Numbered from the stretch's first letter, positions 32,601 to 46,200 are shown. The stretch: 64,000 nucleotides of DNA from Isoetes taiwanensis (GCA_021234155.1 JAJEKV010000087.1:2472974-2536973), one strand, 5' to 3'. Made by a program: numbers and translations. Notes: generated from the sequence alone by a model not told the origin.

Positions 32601-33640
32601 TTTTGGTCATCTTTTAGGGAGAAGCTATACTAATAGAGTGCGTTATTGTGCCCCCTTATTTATTTATGTTTTTCGAGGCGTGGCGTTGTAGCCTCAGGGC
32701 AATATCAGTATTGTTAATTTTCACCGGTGTGGCGTTAGCCTCAGTGACACTAATCGGATGTTTTGTTTTAAATGCTATTTTCATAAGCGGTTCGATTAGT
32801 GCAGTGGTATTTCTTTCTTTCGGCGTGGCTCACGGCCTCACGAAGGCTTTATCATATTCTTTATATTGTGCGCTTGTACAGCCCTTGCTTGAAGTTCCTA
32901 ACATTTTAATGGGTTATTCTCCGTTTCATACTTTCAATGCGAGGTTGCGTTTTGGGGATCTCTTGGTTGTCGGAAGATGTAGAGTCAAGCCTCCTTGGGG
33001 ATGCCTGTCCGAGTTTGGTAACATTTCTCGGCTGATGTGGATTTGTAGAAGTCGAGGAGCTTCAACCATTATTATTGCTTCAACTTTGTCGAGGCCTCAA
33101 CCATTGTGTGCTTCAACTTTGATGCAACATATTCAAGTTATCTCTATTTTATTTTGTTCGTAATTTCTATGGGGCTCTGCGATTGATTGTCTAGTTTTGA
33201 ACATGTTCTATCCGGTATTTTTCAAAGATTTTTACCCTAATAGGGTTATCAATTGTGCTTCGATTGATTTGCAAAGCTCAATGGGAACACCACTTCACTT
33301 CGGCCCGATATAGTGTGTTTATGGAGCCCAACATTTGAATGTTTTATAAAGAAGCATGAACTCCAATGCTCGAATTTCTTTTCGATATATTCAATCCTTA
33401 TAGATAATGAAATTGGTTATTTTGTCTTCAACTATCAAGGTTGTTATTAATTTTCTATTTTTTGAAATTTTATTGTTGCATTCAACACCAATGTAAGTAA
33501 GGTTCAAAGATTAGTTTGTATTGGAATTTTCACGAGGTGCAAGTTGTCACTATCTTTGCTTATTGAATTCTTCATGATGTTTTGTTGTTGGTAACTTGAC
33601 CTATTACATAATGGAAGCCCTTGTAAGTCTGCCATTACGC
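32601..33640. other. Decayed repeat with one 171-codon frame, not called as a gene
   Basis: The plus-strand frame 32648-33163 is unusually long for its surroundings and starts with hydrophobic stretches that could be membrane helices, but codon use is irregular and no family is recognisable. I treat it as chance within repeat DNA. Confidence 0.35.
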
Positions 33641-34040
33641 CCGGTATATTTGAGATAAAATCTAATTCAAAGCTTGTCACTATGTATTTTGTGGTTTTGG
33701 ATAAAATATATGCTTAAAGTCGATGCAAAGCTTGTCATAAACCATACTAAATCAATTCAAAGCATCCTTTATGTATTTGTGGTTTAGAGGGGTCAAATGC
33801 CAAAAGTCGATGCAAGCTTGTCATAAACATATCTTTTATCAACAAAGATGCTTGGTGTAGTTTTGACACAATATGTAATTCGAAGCTTGTTACTACATAT
33901 TTTGTAGTTTTAGCACAAATCATTCTTAAACTTAGTGTAAGCTTGTCATAAACCATAGTGGAACTCAACACAATGCTTGTTGATATTCTTGGCACTAAAC
34001 TACTATTATATGCTTGATGCTAATTTGTCACAATACAGGT
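33640..34040. repeat. Degenerate minisatellite, AAGCTTGTCA units
   Basis: AAGCTTGTCAC/T recurs near 33675, 33729, 33813, 33882 (as AAGCTTGTTAC) and 33942, each followed by TATGTATTTTGTGGTTTT-like or ATAAACCATA sequence. The units are 55-120 bases and strongly diverged. Confidence 0.65.
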
Positions 34041-36430
34041 TACCAAACTTGTTGGAAACTCTACTAATTAATCAAAAAATTTAGTCACAATCTTGAATGA
34101 ATGGTGAATCACCCGGTGACCAATGATGGCGTCTAATATAGTGTAGGGATTTTGACCATTTTAGGAATATTGAAGGTTCACATAGTGTCAAATTTTTGCC
34201 AATATGCTGAGTATAGCCCCCATTCTCTTGTAGTGTATTATTTTTTTCTAGTGACAACAAGCAAAACAAGAAGGGCAAAGGGTCATTATAGTCCATGGCT
34301 ACCTAGCTCAGAAGGGACATGGCTCAAGAGAGTACTTGCCAATATGGATGTTGAAAATCTAAAGCGATCACGAGAACAAATCACCAGTGAATTCTGATCT
34401 AGCGAATCGAATTATATAATAGTTAGAGTAACCATAGAGGTATAAGAATGTCATTTTATACTTTATTCTAGAACATGATGTCTAGGTAGAAATGTTGTTT
34501 ATAAGATTTGATGACCAAAGTTTAGAGACGCTTGAGTGCATTACTCTCATGCATTAAACAATGGATTAAAATTGCATATAATTTTTTTTAGTAAGAATTT
34601 GATGTACCTTAACGACATACATTTTACAAATTGGACATTATTTCACCTTGTATTTTTCGGATGTCATATATTGCTTTATGTCACGGATCAATAGGAAATC
34701 TGCTGAAATATATGCAAAGCTAGCTGTGACCATTGAACCATTGGATTAGAAATGGAAAATAAAGTAAACTAAAAGATACATTTCATTTCAATGAACAGAT
34801 CCCTCAGCATTCTATATTCCAACATTCAAAATATGATGACCTTATAATGTACATGCATATCTCATGGTGGTATTTATAGCAAAAGTATTCCTGTAATACG
34901 AAAAAGCTCATCATAGAATTTGTTGACATTTAGCAAAGAAGTTCATAATTTGCTAAATATACTGAAAAAAGTGCATTGACATCATGGAGAAGCACTGCAT
35001 TATATTCAAGGTATTCACAAAATTTGCATCCTTGAATACATACATTTTCAGAAAATTTAGACAAATCTAATCTTGACGAGTTGCATCTGCTTTTCGAATA
35101 TTATTTATAAAGAAGAATGGACATGCAAAATCAGTATGCATGTTTCATCTCCATGAACAAGCTACGGTAGTTTGCTATTAATTTAACAATATGGATCTTT
35201 GGCAATCTAGGGTTTGATGGAAGATGGACATACATATAGAATTATTTTATAATATAGGATAAGAAGAGAACCATGGCATTCTAGGGAAAGGGTCCTTGTG
35301 TACAAAACAACATCAACACAAAGAGGAACCACATAAACTCAATCCACATGGTGAGGACGCTATGGGAGGCGGTGGGAGTCTTCCTTATCCTTTATTAAAT
35401 TTATTTATTAATATGCATGAACCTAAGCCCTAGATTGGTAATTTTGAGGATTATATCGAATGCGTGGGCATCATCTAAGCCCTTCGTATTGTGGTGTGGT
35501 TGCCTTCTCCGTCGACGGCCGCCATAGCCATCCCTCGTGCTAAGTCCTGCAGCGGCTTGGAGTGTTATTAGGCTAGAACTTCGAGATAGTTTTCTTAGTT
35601 TAGGTTATTGTTTGTGTGGAGTAGCATGCCTCCTCTTTGTCGGAAAATATGGATTTGGGGCATTTTTGAGGCTCTCCAGCTATAGTGGATTTAGCGTGAT
35701 AATTGGAAACGGTGGACCCGATGGAGATGTAGAGCGCGAGGATCACGGAGCTCACTTTGATCTTTGAACATCGATTAGATTAAAGCTGAAGGGCGTCGCG
35801 AGGAGGCTTCGATCTTGCACAATAGCGACTATGGCATATGGCGCAAAAGGATTAAACGATTAATGGAAACGCTGCGGTAGGTATTGGGAGGGCTTCGCAA
35901 ACTTAACTTTCTTCATCACTCGAAATCTTTGTTCCTGCATTTCAAGGGAATCTGCATTCATGGCTGCAAAGGGGATTATGTCATCTTGAGGTGGTATGCA
36001 TCTTTGGTTATGGTAGTCAAAGAGGAGATGTTTAAATGATGGTGGTTTATTTTAGTAGGCTGAGCGATTGAGGTAAGATTTTTGGTTTATGTTTGCTTCA
36101 ATTTCTTCTTCTTCCACTCCATTTCGAATTTTACATTGTAGCGATAATCTAACCCGAAGCGATTGGACCGCGATGCATTTGTTTATTAATTAGGCCCAAG
36201 AACATGCATTTCTTTGTAGATCACATGCTTCTTAGATAGGAAGGCAAAAGCAAAGATAGATAGCTTGCTTTAGGTCCTTAAAGTTATTACGCATATTTGG
36301 CTATGGCTTTTGTGCCTTTGGGCCTTCCGGAGTAGGAAGCCTTCTAAGGCAAAATTTTATACAGCAAGTTTTATTGCAAAACCAGTTAGGTTTGTACTAT
36401 GCCCGGTGGACCTGATGGCTCCTTGGAATT
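34041..36430. other. AT-rich DNA, no supported gene
   Basis: No repeat or gene that I can defend up to 35300. 35300-35870 is richer in GC, includes GGCCGCCATAGCC (35517, compare 3510 and 49227) and a 76-codon frame (35537-35767) without recognisable domain. Confidence 0.4.
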
Positions 36431-36444
36431 AAAGGAATAAGGGG

Positions 36445-36681
36445 ATGAAGTCTGCATATGTTAGAAATTACCTCAAAAGAAGGTACGCAAAATACAAAAG
36501 AACTGACCAAAGGAAAGCATTGGAGATATTGCTTAGATTCACGGATGCTAATAATAGCGTGTCATACTTCTTCCTGAAGTTCAAGCTCTTTTTAATTCAG
36601 GAATATCCTAAGGAATTGCCGCCGGGTATCATGGTTGAGGCTGATATGAACTATTTGAGGCCATGTGTGGAACTGCCATAG
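36445..36681 (+). CDS. Small unrecognised open frame near the HSP70-like fragment
   Basis: 78 codons, basic at the N terminus (YVRNYLKRRYAKYKRTDQRK) and then ANNSVSYFFLKFKLFLIQEY and ELPPGIMVEADMNYLRPCVE. The residue mix looks like protein, and it lies 250 bases upstream of the HSP70-like fragment on the same strand, so it could be an exon relic of the same gene. I do not recognise it. Confidence 0.25.
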   Translation: MKSAYVRNYLKRRYAKYKRTDQRKALEILLRFTDANNSVSYFFLKFKLFLIQEYPKELPPGIMVEADMNYLRPCVELP

Positions 36682-36934
36682 GCAAGCCAGAAGAAAGAAA
36701 AGAAATAATAGCGACAGCGGATTTTCAAGTCTCATGTAAAATGGGTGTCTCCACCCGGTGCAATATGGAGTGAGCAAATGTGAGAAAATGGAAGTATTAT
36801 TATTGCAGAAAAGGCTGGAATGGTTTTAAGGGCCAAGTGTAGGGATCCTTGCACTAGCACATCCTCACGGCCATAGTGTTAGAACTTTGAAGAAATGACT
36901 TCTATGTATTCAGGCTGCCTTTACTTAAAGGCTG

Positions 36935-37108
36935 ATGGAAGGATTCTTAGTTGTTGATATTGGTGGTGGAACTATAGACCTTGCATCACATGAAAAAGTC
37001 AATGATATCTCGCTACAAGTTAGAAATAAATATGAATAGTGGAATATAGGTGGTGGAGCGTTTGTGGATGAACACTTGAAATTTGTGTGCCAAAAATTAG
37101 ATGCTTAA
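36935..37108 (+). pseudogene. HSP70/HSPA12-like ATPase fragment
   Basis: The frame reads GFLVVDIGGGTIDLASHEKV then NDISLQVRNKYE, a TAG stop, then WNIGGGAFVDEHLKFVCQKL. D-I-G-G-G-T-I-D is the second phosphate-binding loop of the actin/HSP70 ATPase fold; the histidine-containing ...DL-x-x-HE and the following GG-x-x-VD-x-x-x block resemble the HSPA12 branch more than ordinary HSP70 (which has DLGGGTFDVS). Internal stop and absence of the remaining domains make it a pseudogene fragment. Confidence 0.5.
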
Positions 37109-38970
37109 AGCCGGTTTAGTCAAAAGAATCATACTATTGCCTTAGAGTTGCAGAGTTGGTGGCTTAATAGGAAATGTGGTTTCTTGGTCATCAAGTCTTC
37201 CATGGCCGATTCCATCTTTTACAACAGAGAGCAATTACTTGATAGCGATTGTGAACATCATTAAATAACAACAAGCTTACTATCGAACATTGTTAAATAA
37301 CAGCATACTTCCTATCAATGCTATTGGCATAAAGCAACTTATTATCGAAATGCTATTGTATAAAGCAACTTATTATCGTTCTAGCTTATTATGAGATTAT
37401 GATCCACAACAATATGCTCCTCATGCTTTTGAAACTTTATCACTTTTCATCAATAAAGATTTAAAAGCAATGTCATTGCAATTGAAAGTTCGTATTATAA
37501 TAGATGTTAAATTTTCGAGTTTTGCACTTAGGTAGGGGATTAAATATTTTAATCAATCTCACGGTTCCCAAGGGTATGAGAGTGACATATACACGGAGAT
37601 GTTGAAGTCTTTGTGAAGCGAAGTTGCATGATAGATATCAAGTTAGATATTTTAAATATTTGAAACCAATGCAATTTTCCATGTGTGCCTTTCCATGTCG
37701 TTTCTTAATTGATGTAGTCTTATGAGAACAATGTTACATATACAAAGTCATAGGTTATTGGGCAAACTAATTGAGGCAACACTTGACATTCCTAGAGTTC
37801 ATATAGGTGTGGTTAACAAATTATTAGAGGCAACAACAACATTCTAAAGGTTCATATAGGTGTATTTGTATTTGTTGCCCAAACATTTACCAATAACGGG
37901 TATGGTCTAAACTATATCATATTGAATGTTGTGTGCATATTTAAGGCAAAGAACCTATAATATCTGATTACCTCACTTTACATATGCACACAACAATTAC
38001 AAAAATAAAGAACTTCAGGCGAGCATATTTTGGGCATGCTCTCATTCGACCCCAAAATATTTGAACCCTCAACATATGCCCAACAGCGCTGGAGCATACA
38101 TTAGTACTAGGTGAATGTAATGAATGTGAGATGAGGGCAAAACACCAACTCATGGGAGCAAACCATATGGGATGATACATGGCTGTTACGATCTTTGCGG
38201 TAACCCCGGCCCGGCGGATCAATCCATGCCAAGATCAATCCACATGCTTGGCGGGCCACAAAATCTGAAGGATTATGGCAAGCTCATACATCCGCGAGTA
38301 GGACTCGCGATGGTAAAGCGGTGCAGTAATGCGGCTTCAATGCAGCGTGAGTCTTTGGAATTTAGAAAGGAACATCTTTAGGATTTTCTATCGGGTTTAG
38401 CTTCAATGCAGTGTAGGAATTTGAAAGGGACACCTTTAAGTTCCTACCCTTTTAGCTTCTATGCTTTAGGGTTAGTATTATCCATTACATATGGCTCGAT
38501 AGGATATTGCCATGTGGCAATGGAATTAAACTCATGTGTTACACTAGCATCTGCAATATGATGGTCTCTAGAATGGTTATTATTTATTAGATATTTGTGA
38601 CATGTCACCACACTTGACAAATTACTAGTGACATGGTAGTATAATATATGTATTTATATAAATTATATTATTTTTGGAACATCACACATAAGTTGCACTA
38701 ATATTGAGGTTAGATATTTGCATAGATATCTGGCCTACGTCCTGAATAAATTTTAAGTGGGGCATTTATCATATGTTATTAGGTTAGAAAGAATTGGTCA
38801 TTGGTTTGATTTTCGGTGACAGCAATGCATGTCACGATGAGGTGATTAACATGACCATGGTAAAAGCGAGAGAGGACAAATAAAATTTGGGGAGAAAATG
38901 AGTGGATGCTCAATATTCATAGAAAGTTTAAAAGCTGCCCCTCCATTTGATTTGAATACTTTGCTTATAA
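37109..38970. repeat. Decayed repeat DNA with short tandem words
   Basis: TATAAAGCAACTTATTATCG occurs twice (about 37330 and 37362). AGAGTTCATATAGGTGT and AAGGTTCATATAGGTGT are about 60 bases apart (37795, 37855). TTCAATGCAG(C/T)GT is repeated at about 38337 and 38403. No gene supported. Confidence 0.45.
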
Positions 38971-38974
38971 ATTG

Positions 38975-39115
38975 GTTAAGATATCGATCAGGGCCTCAGT
39001 TCGCCATTAAGGAAGGGGCGAGCCATTATATAAGAGCTCCTTTATAGGGACCGGTTATCGGCGTCTTCTCACAGCTGACTTTCTTCCTTCGTAGCTTCTT
39101 GTTTCACCGTTCCAC
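38975..39115 (+). repeat. Second LTR-promoter-like cassette, copy 1
   Basis: Shared with 46257-46395: TCGCCATTAA, ATAAGAGCTCCT and GGTTATCGGCGTCTTCTC, then CTTTCTTCC. TATATAAGAG (39034) would serve as a TATA box. The copies are 7.3 kb apart in direct orientation, a typical size for an LTR element, but similarity is limited to about 135 bases. Confidence 0.45.
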
Positions 39116-40520
39116 TACACCTCTTTGTTTTCCGCTTCTTTTCAATGAATCTTCTCGATTTCCCTTTTTGTTTCTCCTTCTTTCAATGCATCTTCTTCTT
39201 CTTTTCCTTCAAAGCTTTTTCTTGCCATCGGATGTTTTGTTAGTTTCTATCTCCTTCGTCCTTGTGATATGATCACGATTATGATAAGGCATGCATGGTG
39301 AATTGATCAAATCCTTAGATTCATTACTTTCTTTACATTTAATGCCTTCGAGTTTACATGGCGGATTCATTAAAGGGATGATACAATATTCGCGGCTTAT
39401 GTCGATTATATATCGAATTTCAACAATCTTCGTTGTTGTTTTGCGAGTTGAGCATTCTTAGGCGTCTTGTCGAATTTTCCTGATAATACAATGCGTTTTC
39501 GGTTGTTCTTTGATGCATTCAGTTATTATGGGCATCCCTCTACACAAGCCTGATCAATCGTTACATTTATCCGACCCTATGGAGTCGTCACGGCTTTTCC
39601 AACAAGCGAAAGGAGAACACCAGCGGCACTTTAGCCCGACATCTTCGTTCTTCTTCTCGGTGATTTCTTCACAATTTGCTCCATCGATTTAGGCTTCGAG
39701 ACATAATCTAGCTCACGAGTGGTGCTTTTTGAATGGATTCCGCGATTGGGTCTTCTCTCTTTATGCATCGCGGTATTCCTCGAATTTCATCTGGTTGGCA
39801 TCATATCAAACTTGCATTTGCATAGCTGCGGCGAATTTTACGCCTTCTTTTCTGCCGTGTATACCCGACCGTGCCCTTCTCACGCGGGTTTTCACCGCCT
39901 TAGATTAGCTTGCAAATGGGAGGCTTATCTTTGAGCCATCGTTTGTCACCGGGATGGTTCACAATATGATTGCATGCATGAAGAAATAACTTGTGTGCTT
40001 ATGTGTTTCTTTCTTTGCTATGATTTGAAGAAATCATATATCGCCAATAAGGGCAAAGGAAGAAATGCGGATAACTGCGTTAATCTTCTTTTCTGAGATC
40101 TTGGTGATGGGCGAAATTTGAGAGCACACTTTCGATTTGTTGTTGCTTATCTTTGGCAGAAAGTGCACTTTCAAAAGCAACAAAATTTGTTTTCGTCTTT
40201 TGTCTCTGAGGATCTGGTATTCAAGATTCGCATGGCATCTCGAACCTACAAGACAAGACTTCGTGAAGAATTTCAGCGAGTATGGCGGTTTAGCGAAGAT
40301 AGTTCACCAGTTAAGAACATGGATATACCCGGCATGCTTATCCGCCGAGGAGGAAATTTTGATGGCGAGACCATCTCTCCTTTGTTATCCTGAGACACCT
40401 TTTTGGCTCCGCGATCACTTTGCTCTACGCTTCTTTTGCGCCCATCCTAATCTACGGCGATTGATCAGCGCTTTCTCCATTCAGATTGCCTTCACCGGTG
40501 CTTCAAATGGCTCCGGCGAA
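39116..40520. other. T-rich leader-like sequence, no gene
   Basis: TTCTTC-rich from 39120 to 39240, then mixed sequence. The two overlapping plus-strand frames at 40118-40535 are not recognisable. Confidence 0.35.
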
Positions 40521-40539
40521 CCCGGTAGCGACTAAAGAA

Positions 40540-42300
40540 TTCGCCTAAGCCCGAACCAGCCCGGTTCGCCCGGTGAACGCACCCGATGTGGCGGGGAGCA
40601 TTGCGGGGAGGCGGGAATACTGCGTGGCATCGACTACGGGTTAAGCCAAAGCGAACTAAATCATGTGATTTTGCCACATCACGTGTGTGGCGACACAGGA
40701 CTGGAGCCACCCAGCATTTAATAGCCCATAGGGTTAAGCTCGACCGTGGAGGGCCACTAGATTCTAAGACAGCGATTACCACCTATGAAGCCGCATTACC
40801 ACGCAATAAATGCCCCATGCCCGGGTTAAGCCCAGAACCCGCCGGCCGGAGGGCCACTAAATGTTATCCAGTCCACTTGCAATAAATGCCTAATAAGATT
40901 AAGCTAAGCGACCAGCGGCGAGGGGCAAACTATGACATTAGGCCATTATGGAATATCCATATATGGAAAGAAGGCAAATGATTTTCCACATCCGGTCTTA
41001 AGAATACTTGCACCATCGAGGAGAAGCGAGGATCCATCTGCGGCGATTACTTGATAGAAGGGGCACCTTGCCATGAGCATCACGCATCAATTTGCCACAC
41101 TTTTGCCTCAAAATCTGCTAAAAGCGGAAATTTTGCTCTTTTCAACGCTTTACCATGTTAAGTAAAGAGGCCTCCGTGACTCTATCATAAAGCACAAATG
41201 CGAAATCAGCCTCGAGATCCCTCCCCGCAACTTGATGGGCGGAAATGGAATACCGATCTCAGCGAACTTTTATAAGCTTCCATAACTCACGGTAACCTCA
41301 TTTGCAGCCTTGCGAGGGAGGCCATGTGCTGCCTTAATCCGGACAAATTTCGAGCATTCCCTCAGATCTGGGGATCTTATTATCCTCTGACCCCAAACAT
41401 CACGCAAGAAAGAAGGCTTTTGGTTATGGGCTTCTTTTCAGAAGGGGAACAACGAGGGGAGCAAAAACTTAAGTACCTTAGTAGGAGAAATCTTAGGCTC
41501 ATCGCGAGTAAACTGGAGCAAAAGAGCGATCAAAGTACCTGAAGCGAGAATCTTGGATATGCATGGCGGAAAGCTTACACAAGCTCACGAGCCAGTTTTC
41601 TTCGAATCGAGGGCTTTTACAGCGCCGGAGGGCTAAAGCTCCTCACGGAGCTTCGATCAAAGATCCACAGCTGGTAAAAAGGCGAGCAAACATGTTGATA
41701 TTTTCAAAGCTAAAACACCGATCTGAGAACTCGGCGATGAATCACGACTCAAAGATTATCTAAAAATGCGATCATGCGATTAAGGAAGCAAATCCCTTTG
41801 AAGGATTAAAACCCACGGCCAGAACAAAATTGAAGAACAAAGATCGACAAAGCGAAGAGCGGCGAGCCAGTAGCGACTCTTAGGACTGCCTGTCGCGACC
41901 ACAAGCCACTGCGGTAGCACGCGAATGCAGTCGACCCGGGGTTAAGCCAAAGCGAACCGGTGGAATCCCCTACTGACACATAACCATCACGATTCACGCC
42001 ATGCCTCGACCTCACGACTTTGCAACGAATTTCACGCCATGCGGGGGTTAAGCTAGCGAGCGATGAGCGCCGGAATCCGTCCGCGCCCGGTGCCTCACAG
42101 GTGCATCACATACATGCACGCCACAAACCCACGGGTTTAGGTTAGCCCAGCGAACCGGTAAGACTCTGCCAGCGGTAAGGTTAATGCGGCGGCTATCCGC
42201 CCGCACGTCGTCAGCCCGGGTTAAACTGAATCCGGCCAGGTTAAGCCATGAATTACCGGGTTAGCTGCGGCGAACCCGATTGGTCACCGAACTTGGTTCG
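40540..42300. repeat. GC-rich zone with a recurring GGGTTAAGCC...GCGAACC motif
   Basis: Variants of GGGTTAAGCCAAAGCGAACC occur near 40638, 40731, 40822, 40893, 41940, 42046, 42135, 42218, 42238 and 42260, plus an inverted CCGGTTCGCC near 40562. The zone is much richer in GC than both flanks and has no open frame of note. It lies between the two cassettes at 38975 and 46257. Confidence 0.6.
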
Positions 42301-45300
42301 GGGGCAATGAAAGTCGCAGCGTTACTTCTTCATGGGGGGTTCACGTTCATCCGTTATCCCTCCTAGTTTGTTTCTTTTTAACTCTCACAAACTTATTTTT
42401 AATTGTTTAAACTTCGTTCGTTTGGGTAGAATACCTCGATCCTGCATGCTTCACCTCGATTACTTGCCCTTCTTCATCTTTCAAGGTTTGTGTTTCCTTC
42501 CGCGATTTGTGTTTTCCAATTTTTTCCATTTAGATGTTGAATGGGGAACTTGTTTAGAGTGGCTCACGGGTTAGATCATCGCCAGCCCTCTTAACCATAT
42601 ACATTTCCTTTGCTAACAATTTTATTGACCATTGTTCAAATTAGTTTTATGTTAGGTGCCTACATAATTATTCTTTCGACCATTGTTCATGGGATTAGGT
42701 TTGGTATTTGCATTTAATTATAGGTTTGGCATCTCATCATTCTCATTTTGTGCTGCTGGAACCTTGACTCTATGAGTATGCATGATCATTTTACTTAATA
42801 TTCATTGGATCTATAATTTGTCCTAGTTCATCCTCGAACTTTCTACGGCATTTGTTCCTCTTTTCAACACCCTACGTTCTCAAACCATTGCATTCATGCA
42901 TCAAGTTGGTTCTTCTTTTTGTGATTGCAACCCATCTTTATTTCTTCTCCATGTAGCTTGTGTTGCTTGATATTGAACCTCACTAATCCAAAGCTTTTTG
43001 GGGTTTAAGTGTTCCTTTTAACTCTTGTGGTGCTCTTATTTCTCAGGTCCATTGTTTGTGCTCGAGATTGAGTTGACAATGCCGCATTTTATTAGTCTGG
43101 AGCGCAGTAGTATTTGGTCTTTAACAGGCATCATCATTTTTCTCGAGGGGTATAGTTTGGGTTGCCTTGTCTTCAAGTTAACTAATCCCGTACTACATTA
43201 AAGTTTTAACTTTATTCAATTCATAGCCATTCTTGCCTCTTGAGATACAATTCCTGTACTAGAGTTATTTTCCACTTTGGAGTTTTCTTCTAGTAATTTG
43301 GTTTTGAACAAAAGTGTTGCTTAAGCCCGATTTTCTACCCTCGGGTGTATCTTATTATATTCTTTTGAGTTAAAGCGTATCTTGGGTCATTGTCTTTGGA
43401 ATCATTTTTATCATCCTATATTGACTTTACCAATTTGCTTAGATCTGAGGCATCTCTTTCTACATAGTTTTTACTCTATTGGACCTAGATTTCTGACTTC
43501 AAAAATTCACATTGACTTCTCTGAATGGGATGTGCCATCTGTTCCTTTTTCCCATGTTTTCAAGGTGGTTTCACGTCAATTTGGGACACTTTCTTGGTCG
43601 AATATAGTTGTTTCATTCCATGTATCTATGGTTTTCAACATGGTCCTTAGATATTTGTTACAAGTGCCTTTGCTAATACATTGTTTTCTTTTTTAATCCG
43701 TTGTTTTGTGTGACCTCGTTGCATCCACCTTATCTTAGTTTTCTTGACTTTGCATCTCCTCTACCTCCTTGGCCATAACTCCCTTTGACTTAGCTCACAC
43801 TTTTGATCTTTTCACGGGTGAGCATCGTAAATCTTAATTTTCATTTTCACCCTCTCTTTTGCTAGATCCACTCCATCTTCGATATTCAATTGATCTTCTA
43901 GGTAGAACATCTTGTTTTGGTTCAAAGTCATCCTTCTAACCCTCCGGTTTGACTATGACTTTAATTAATAACATTTTTGTGTTTAGCCTTTTTTCATTTT
44001 AAGTCTGAAAATATTGCTTCTCAATTTTTATGCCTTTGACCTCAACCTCGACTTCGAGGGGTTCATTTTGCCATATAGCAGCCTTTACCCTATGCCTCAG
44101 CAATGATACATTATCGGCTCCTTATCTTCACCATTAGTTTGTTAACATGCCATATATCTACCGATAACCGGCTCTCATTTCTTAACTTATACTTATTCGT
44201 TTGTGAGTATTCGCCAGACCTTTTTCTTTCAACTTGAAGTTTTGAACTCCTATTCTAGACTATGTAGCGATGATATATGTCCTAGGTTTTTCTCAATTGG
44301 GTGTCATATAGTTTTCCACACAATTTGTTTTTGCTCGATTTCTATTTTTCAACTAGCATTGAAGTGCGATTTTGCAATCGTTATTTCTTGAATCCTTCAT
44401 TCATCATAGCAATCGTCGTCTTCTTACTCTTCCATTTGTCCTCGAGAACCAGACCCTTTCATATCGCGGCGGAGATTTTTTCACGTTCTTAGGGAACCTC
44501 GAAGGTGTGCTATTGTTTATTGTTTTCATTTGGGACATGGACTTTTTTAGCTCCTTTTGTTCAAAGTTATTTGTGATGTATTTGGTAGTAGCGTTACATT
44601 GTCGCGTTCATTATGTCATTTGGGTGATTTGTCAATGTTCCTCCGATTCTGATTTTTGATGCTATTGACATGGGTTGTATGTTGCAATTTTGAGGCTATA
44701 TCTTTGTGGACATGTATGGGTGTACCTTATGAACATTGAGTTTGAGTATCGAGGGAGCATGCCTTCTTTCCTTTGATGAGCTTCACGCCAGCATTTTCTT
44801 AGTTCTTTGCTAAGCCACCGTTCTTTGTTTTCCTATATTACGGGTCTCATGTGCTTCTCTTCGATTTGATCTATATTTGGCTTCTTCACATGTTGCATTG
44901 CATACTTCTTTTTACATTTTCTATTGGTTCACCGGTCATTGGCTCTTCAAGTTTGTTTCTCGTAATTTTCCATATATGCGTAATGTTGGATTGTCATTTT
45001 TTGGAGTGAAGTTTAGAGTGGATTTGTCTAGTATCCGTTTGTTTGTTCGCGAGTTCTTGTTAGGTTTTTCTTTGTTGGACATTTGCTTCGCCGTTTCACT
45101 TGGTCTTAAAGAAACATTTCCTTTGTTGCATACATGGTACTCGACCTCTTGATATGTTATATTATTTATGTCATCTCTAGATATGCCCATTTATTTGTCC
45201 AGTAAAAGTTTTAATGTTCATCTGCGAGTTGTTTTATTTTGTATCGCATTTCCACGCAGGCCCAGCATACGCCATTTCGATACCTCATTCAGAACCGCGG

Positions 45301-46200
45301 TGCCGGTGGCAATTGGGCCACTCCATGCTCAATTTTTTTGTAGCTCCATGGATAGCTTTACTACTAATATGTCCTTCAAATTCGTCATTGTGTTTTGATT
45401 CACTATCATTCGCCGTTGTTTTTCTCGCGGTCTTATGTATGACACTCACTTTATTAATGAATTTATCTTTTACCTAGCCATTATGTTTTCATTTGTCCTT
45501 TTACCATATAGGCGGACCTCCTTGCCCTCCACCCCCACCTTGGCATTTTGACCTCCATCTCTTCCTTTTCATTGGCCCTAGCGTCACTTTTGACTAGTTA
45601 AGCCTCATTTTTGTTTTGCTACTAACATGTCCCTTCCTTATAGTCATTGTGTTTTTGATTCATTTATCATGTCCATTACTTTTTTTGCTTTCTTATTTCC
45701 AGACCATCGTTTCATTTGTCGCTTTTTCTACTATATGGCTCACCTCCTTGCACTCCACCGCGACCTCGCTTGGACTATCCATCTTCTCTTTTTCATTGGC
45801 CATAACCTTTATTTGACTGCTTAAGCCTCATTTTTGCGATTTCGCGTGATTTTGTCTCTCTTAGCGAGTCCTTAGGTGCAATAAGCTTCACTCACAATCG
45901 TAACATTACACATACTCATTTGTGTTTTCATTTCCTTTAACATGTTCATTCCCTCATTTGCTTTCTTGTCGGCTATCTGTCCTGGCCTAAACAATAACAA
46001 TATGTCCTGCTCTCATACGCCATGGCTAACCTCCTCGCTCCTCTCGGTGACCTTGCCAGCTGTTGACTTTTCGTTCCTCGGCGGTGGCGGCACCGAGTTC
46101 CACATGATCATTTCGTGCTCTGATCGGCATCGTCTTTTCACTCTGCATTTCGATGCTTCATGACCCAGACTCAACCTTGGAGGTTTAAGCGTGGGCTTAT
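42301..46200 (+). mobile_element. T-rich decayed repeat, third tract
   Basis: About 3.7 kb of T/C-rich plus strand, very poor in CAG/CTG (3 in 44101-44700 by hand count). Only short hydrophobic frames, explained by the TTT/CTT/TCT content. A loose duplication TTTTGATTCA...TTTCATTTGTC...GACCTCCTTGCNCTCCACC occurs near 45490 and 45720. Probably the interior of an LTR element bounded by the flanking cassettes. Confidence 0.35.

Noticed and set aside
32648-33163. 171-codon plus-strand frame with hydrophobic stretches as a membrane protein gene
   Set aside because: T-rich composition yields hydrophobic codons; no family match, no splice or promoter context, and the consensus quality there is doubtful.
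33640-34040. CRISPR-like array
   Set aside because: Units and spacers are irregular and diverged, and the window is plant nuclear DNA.
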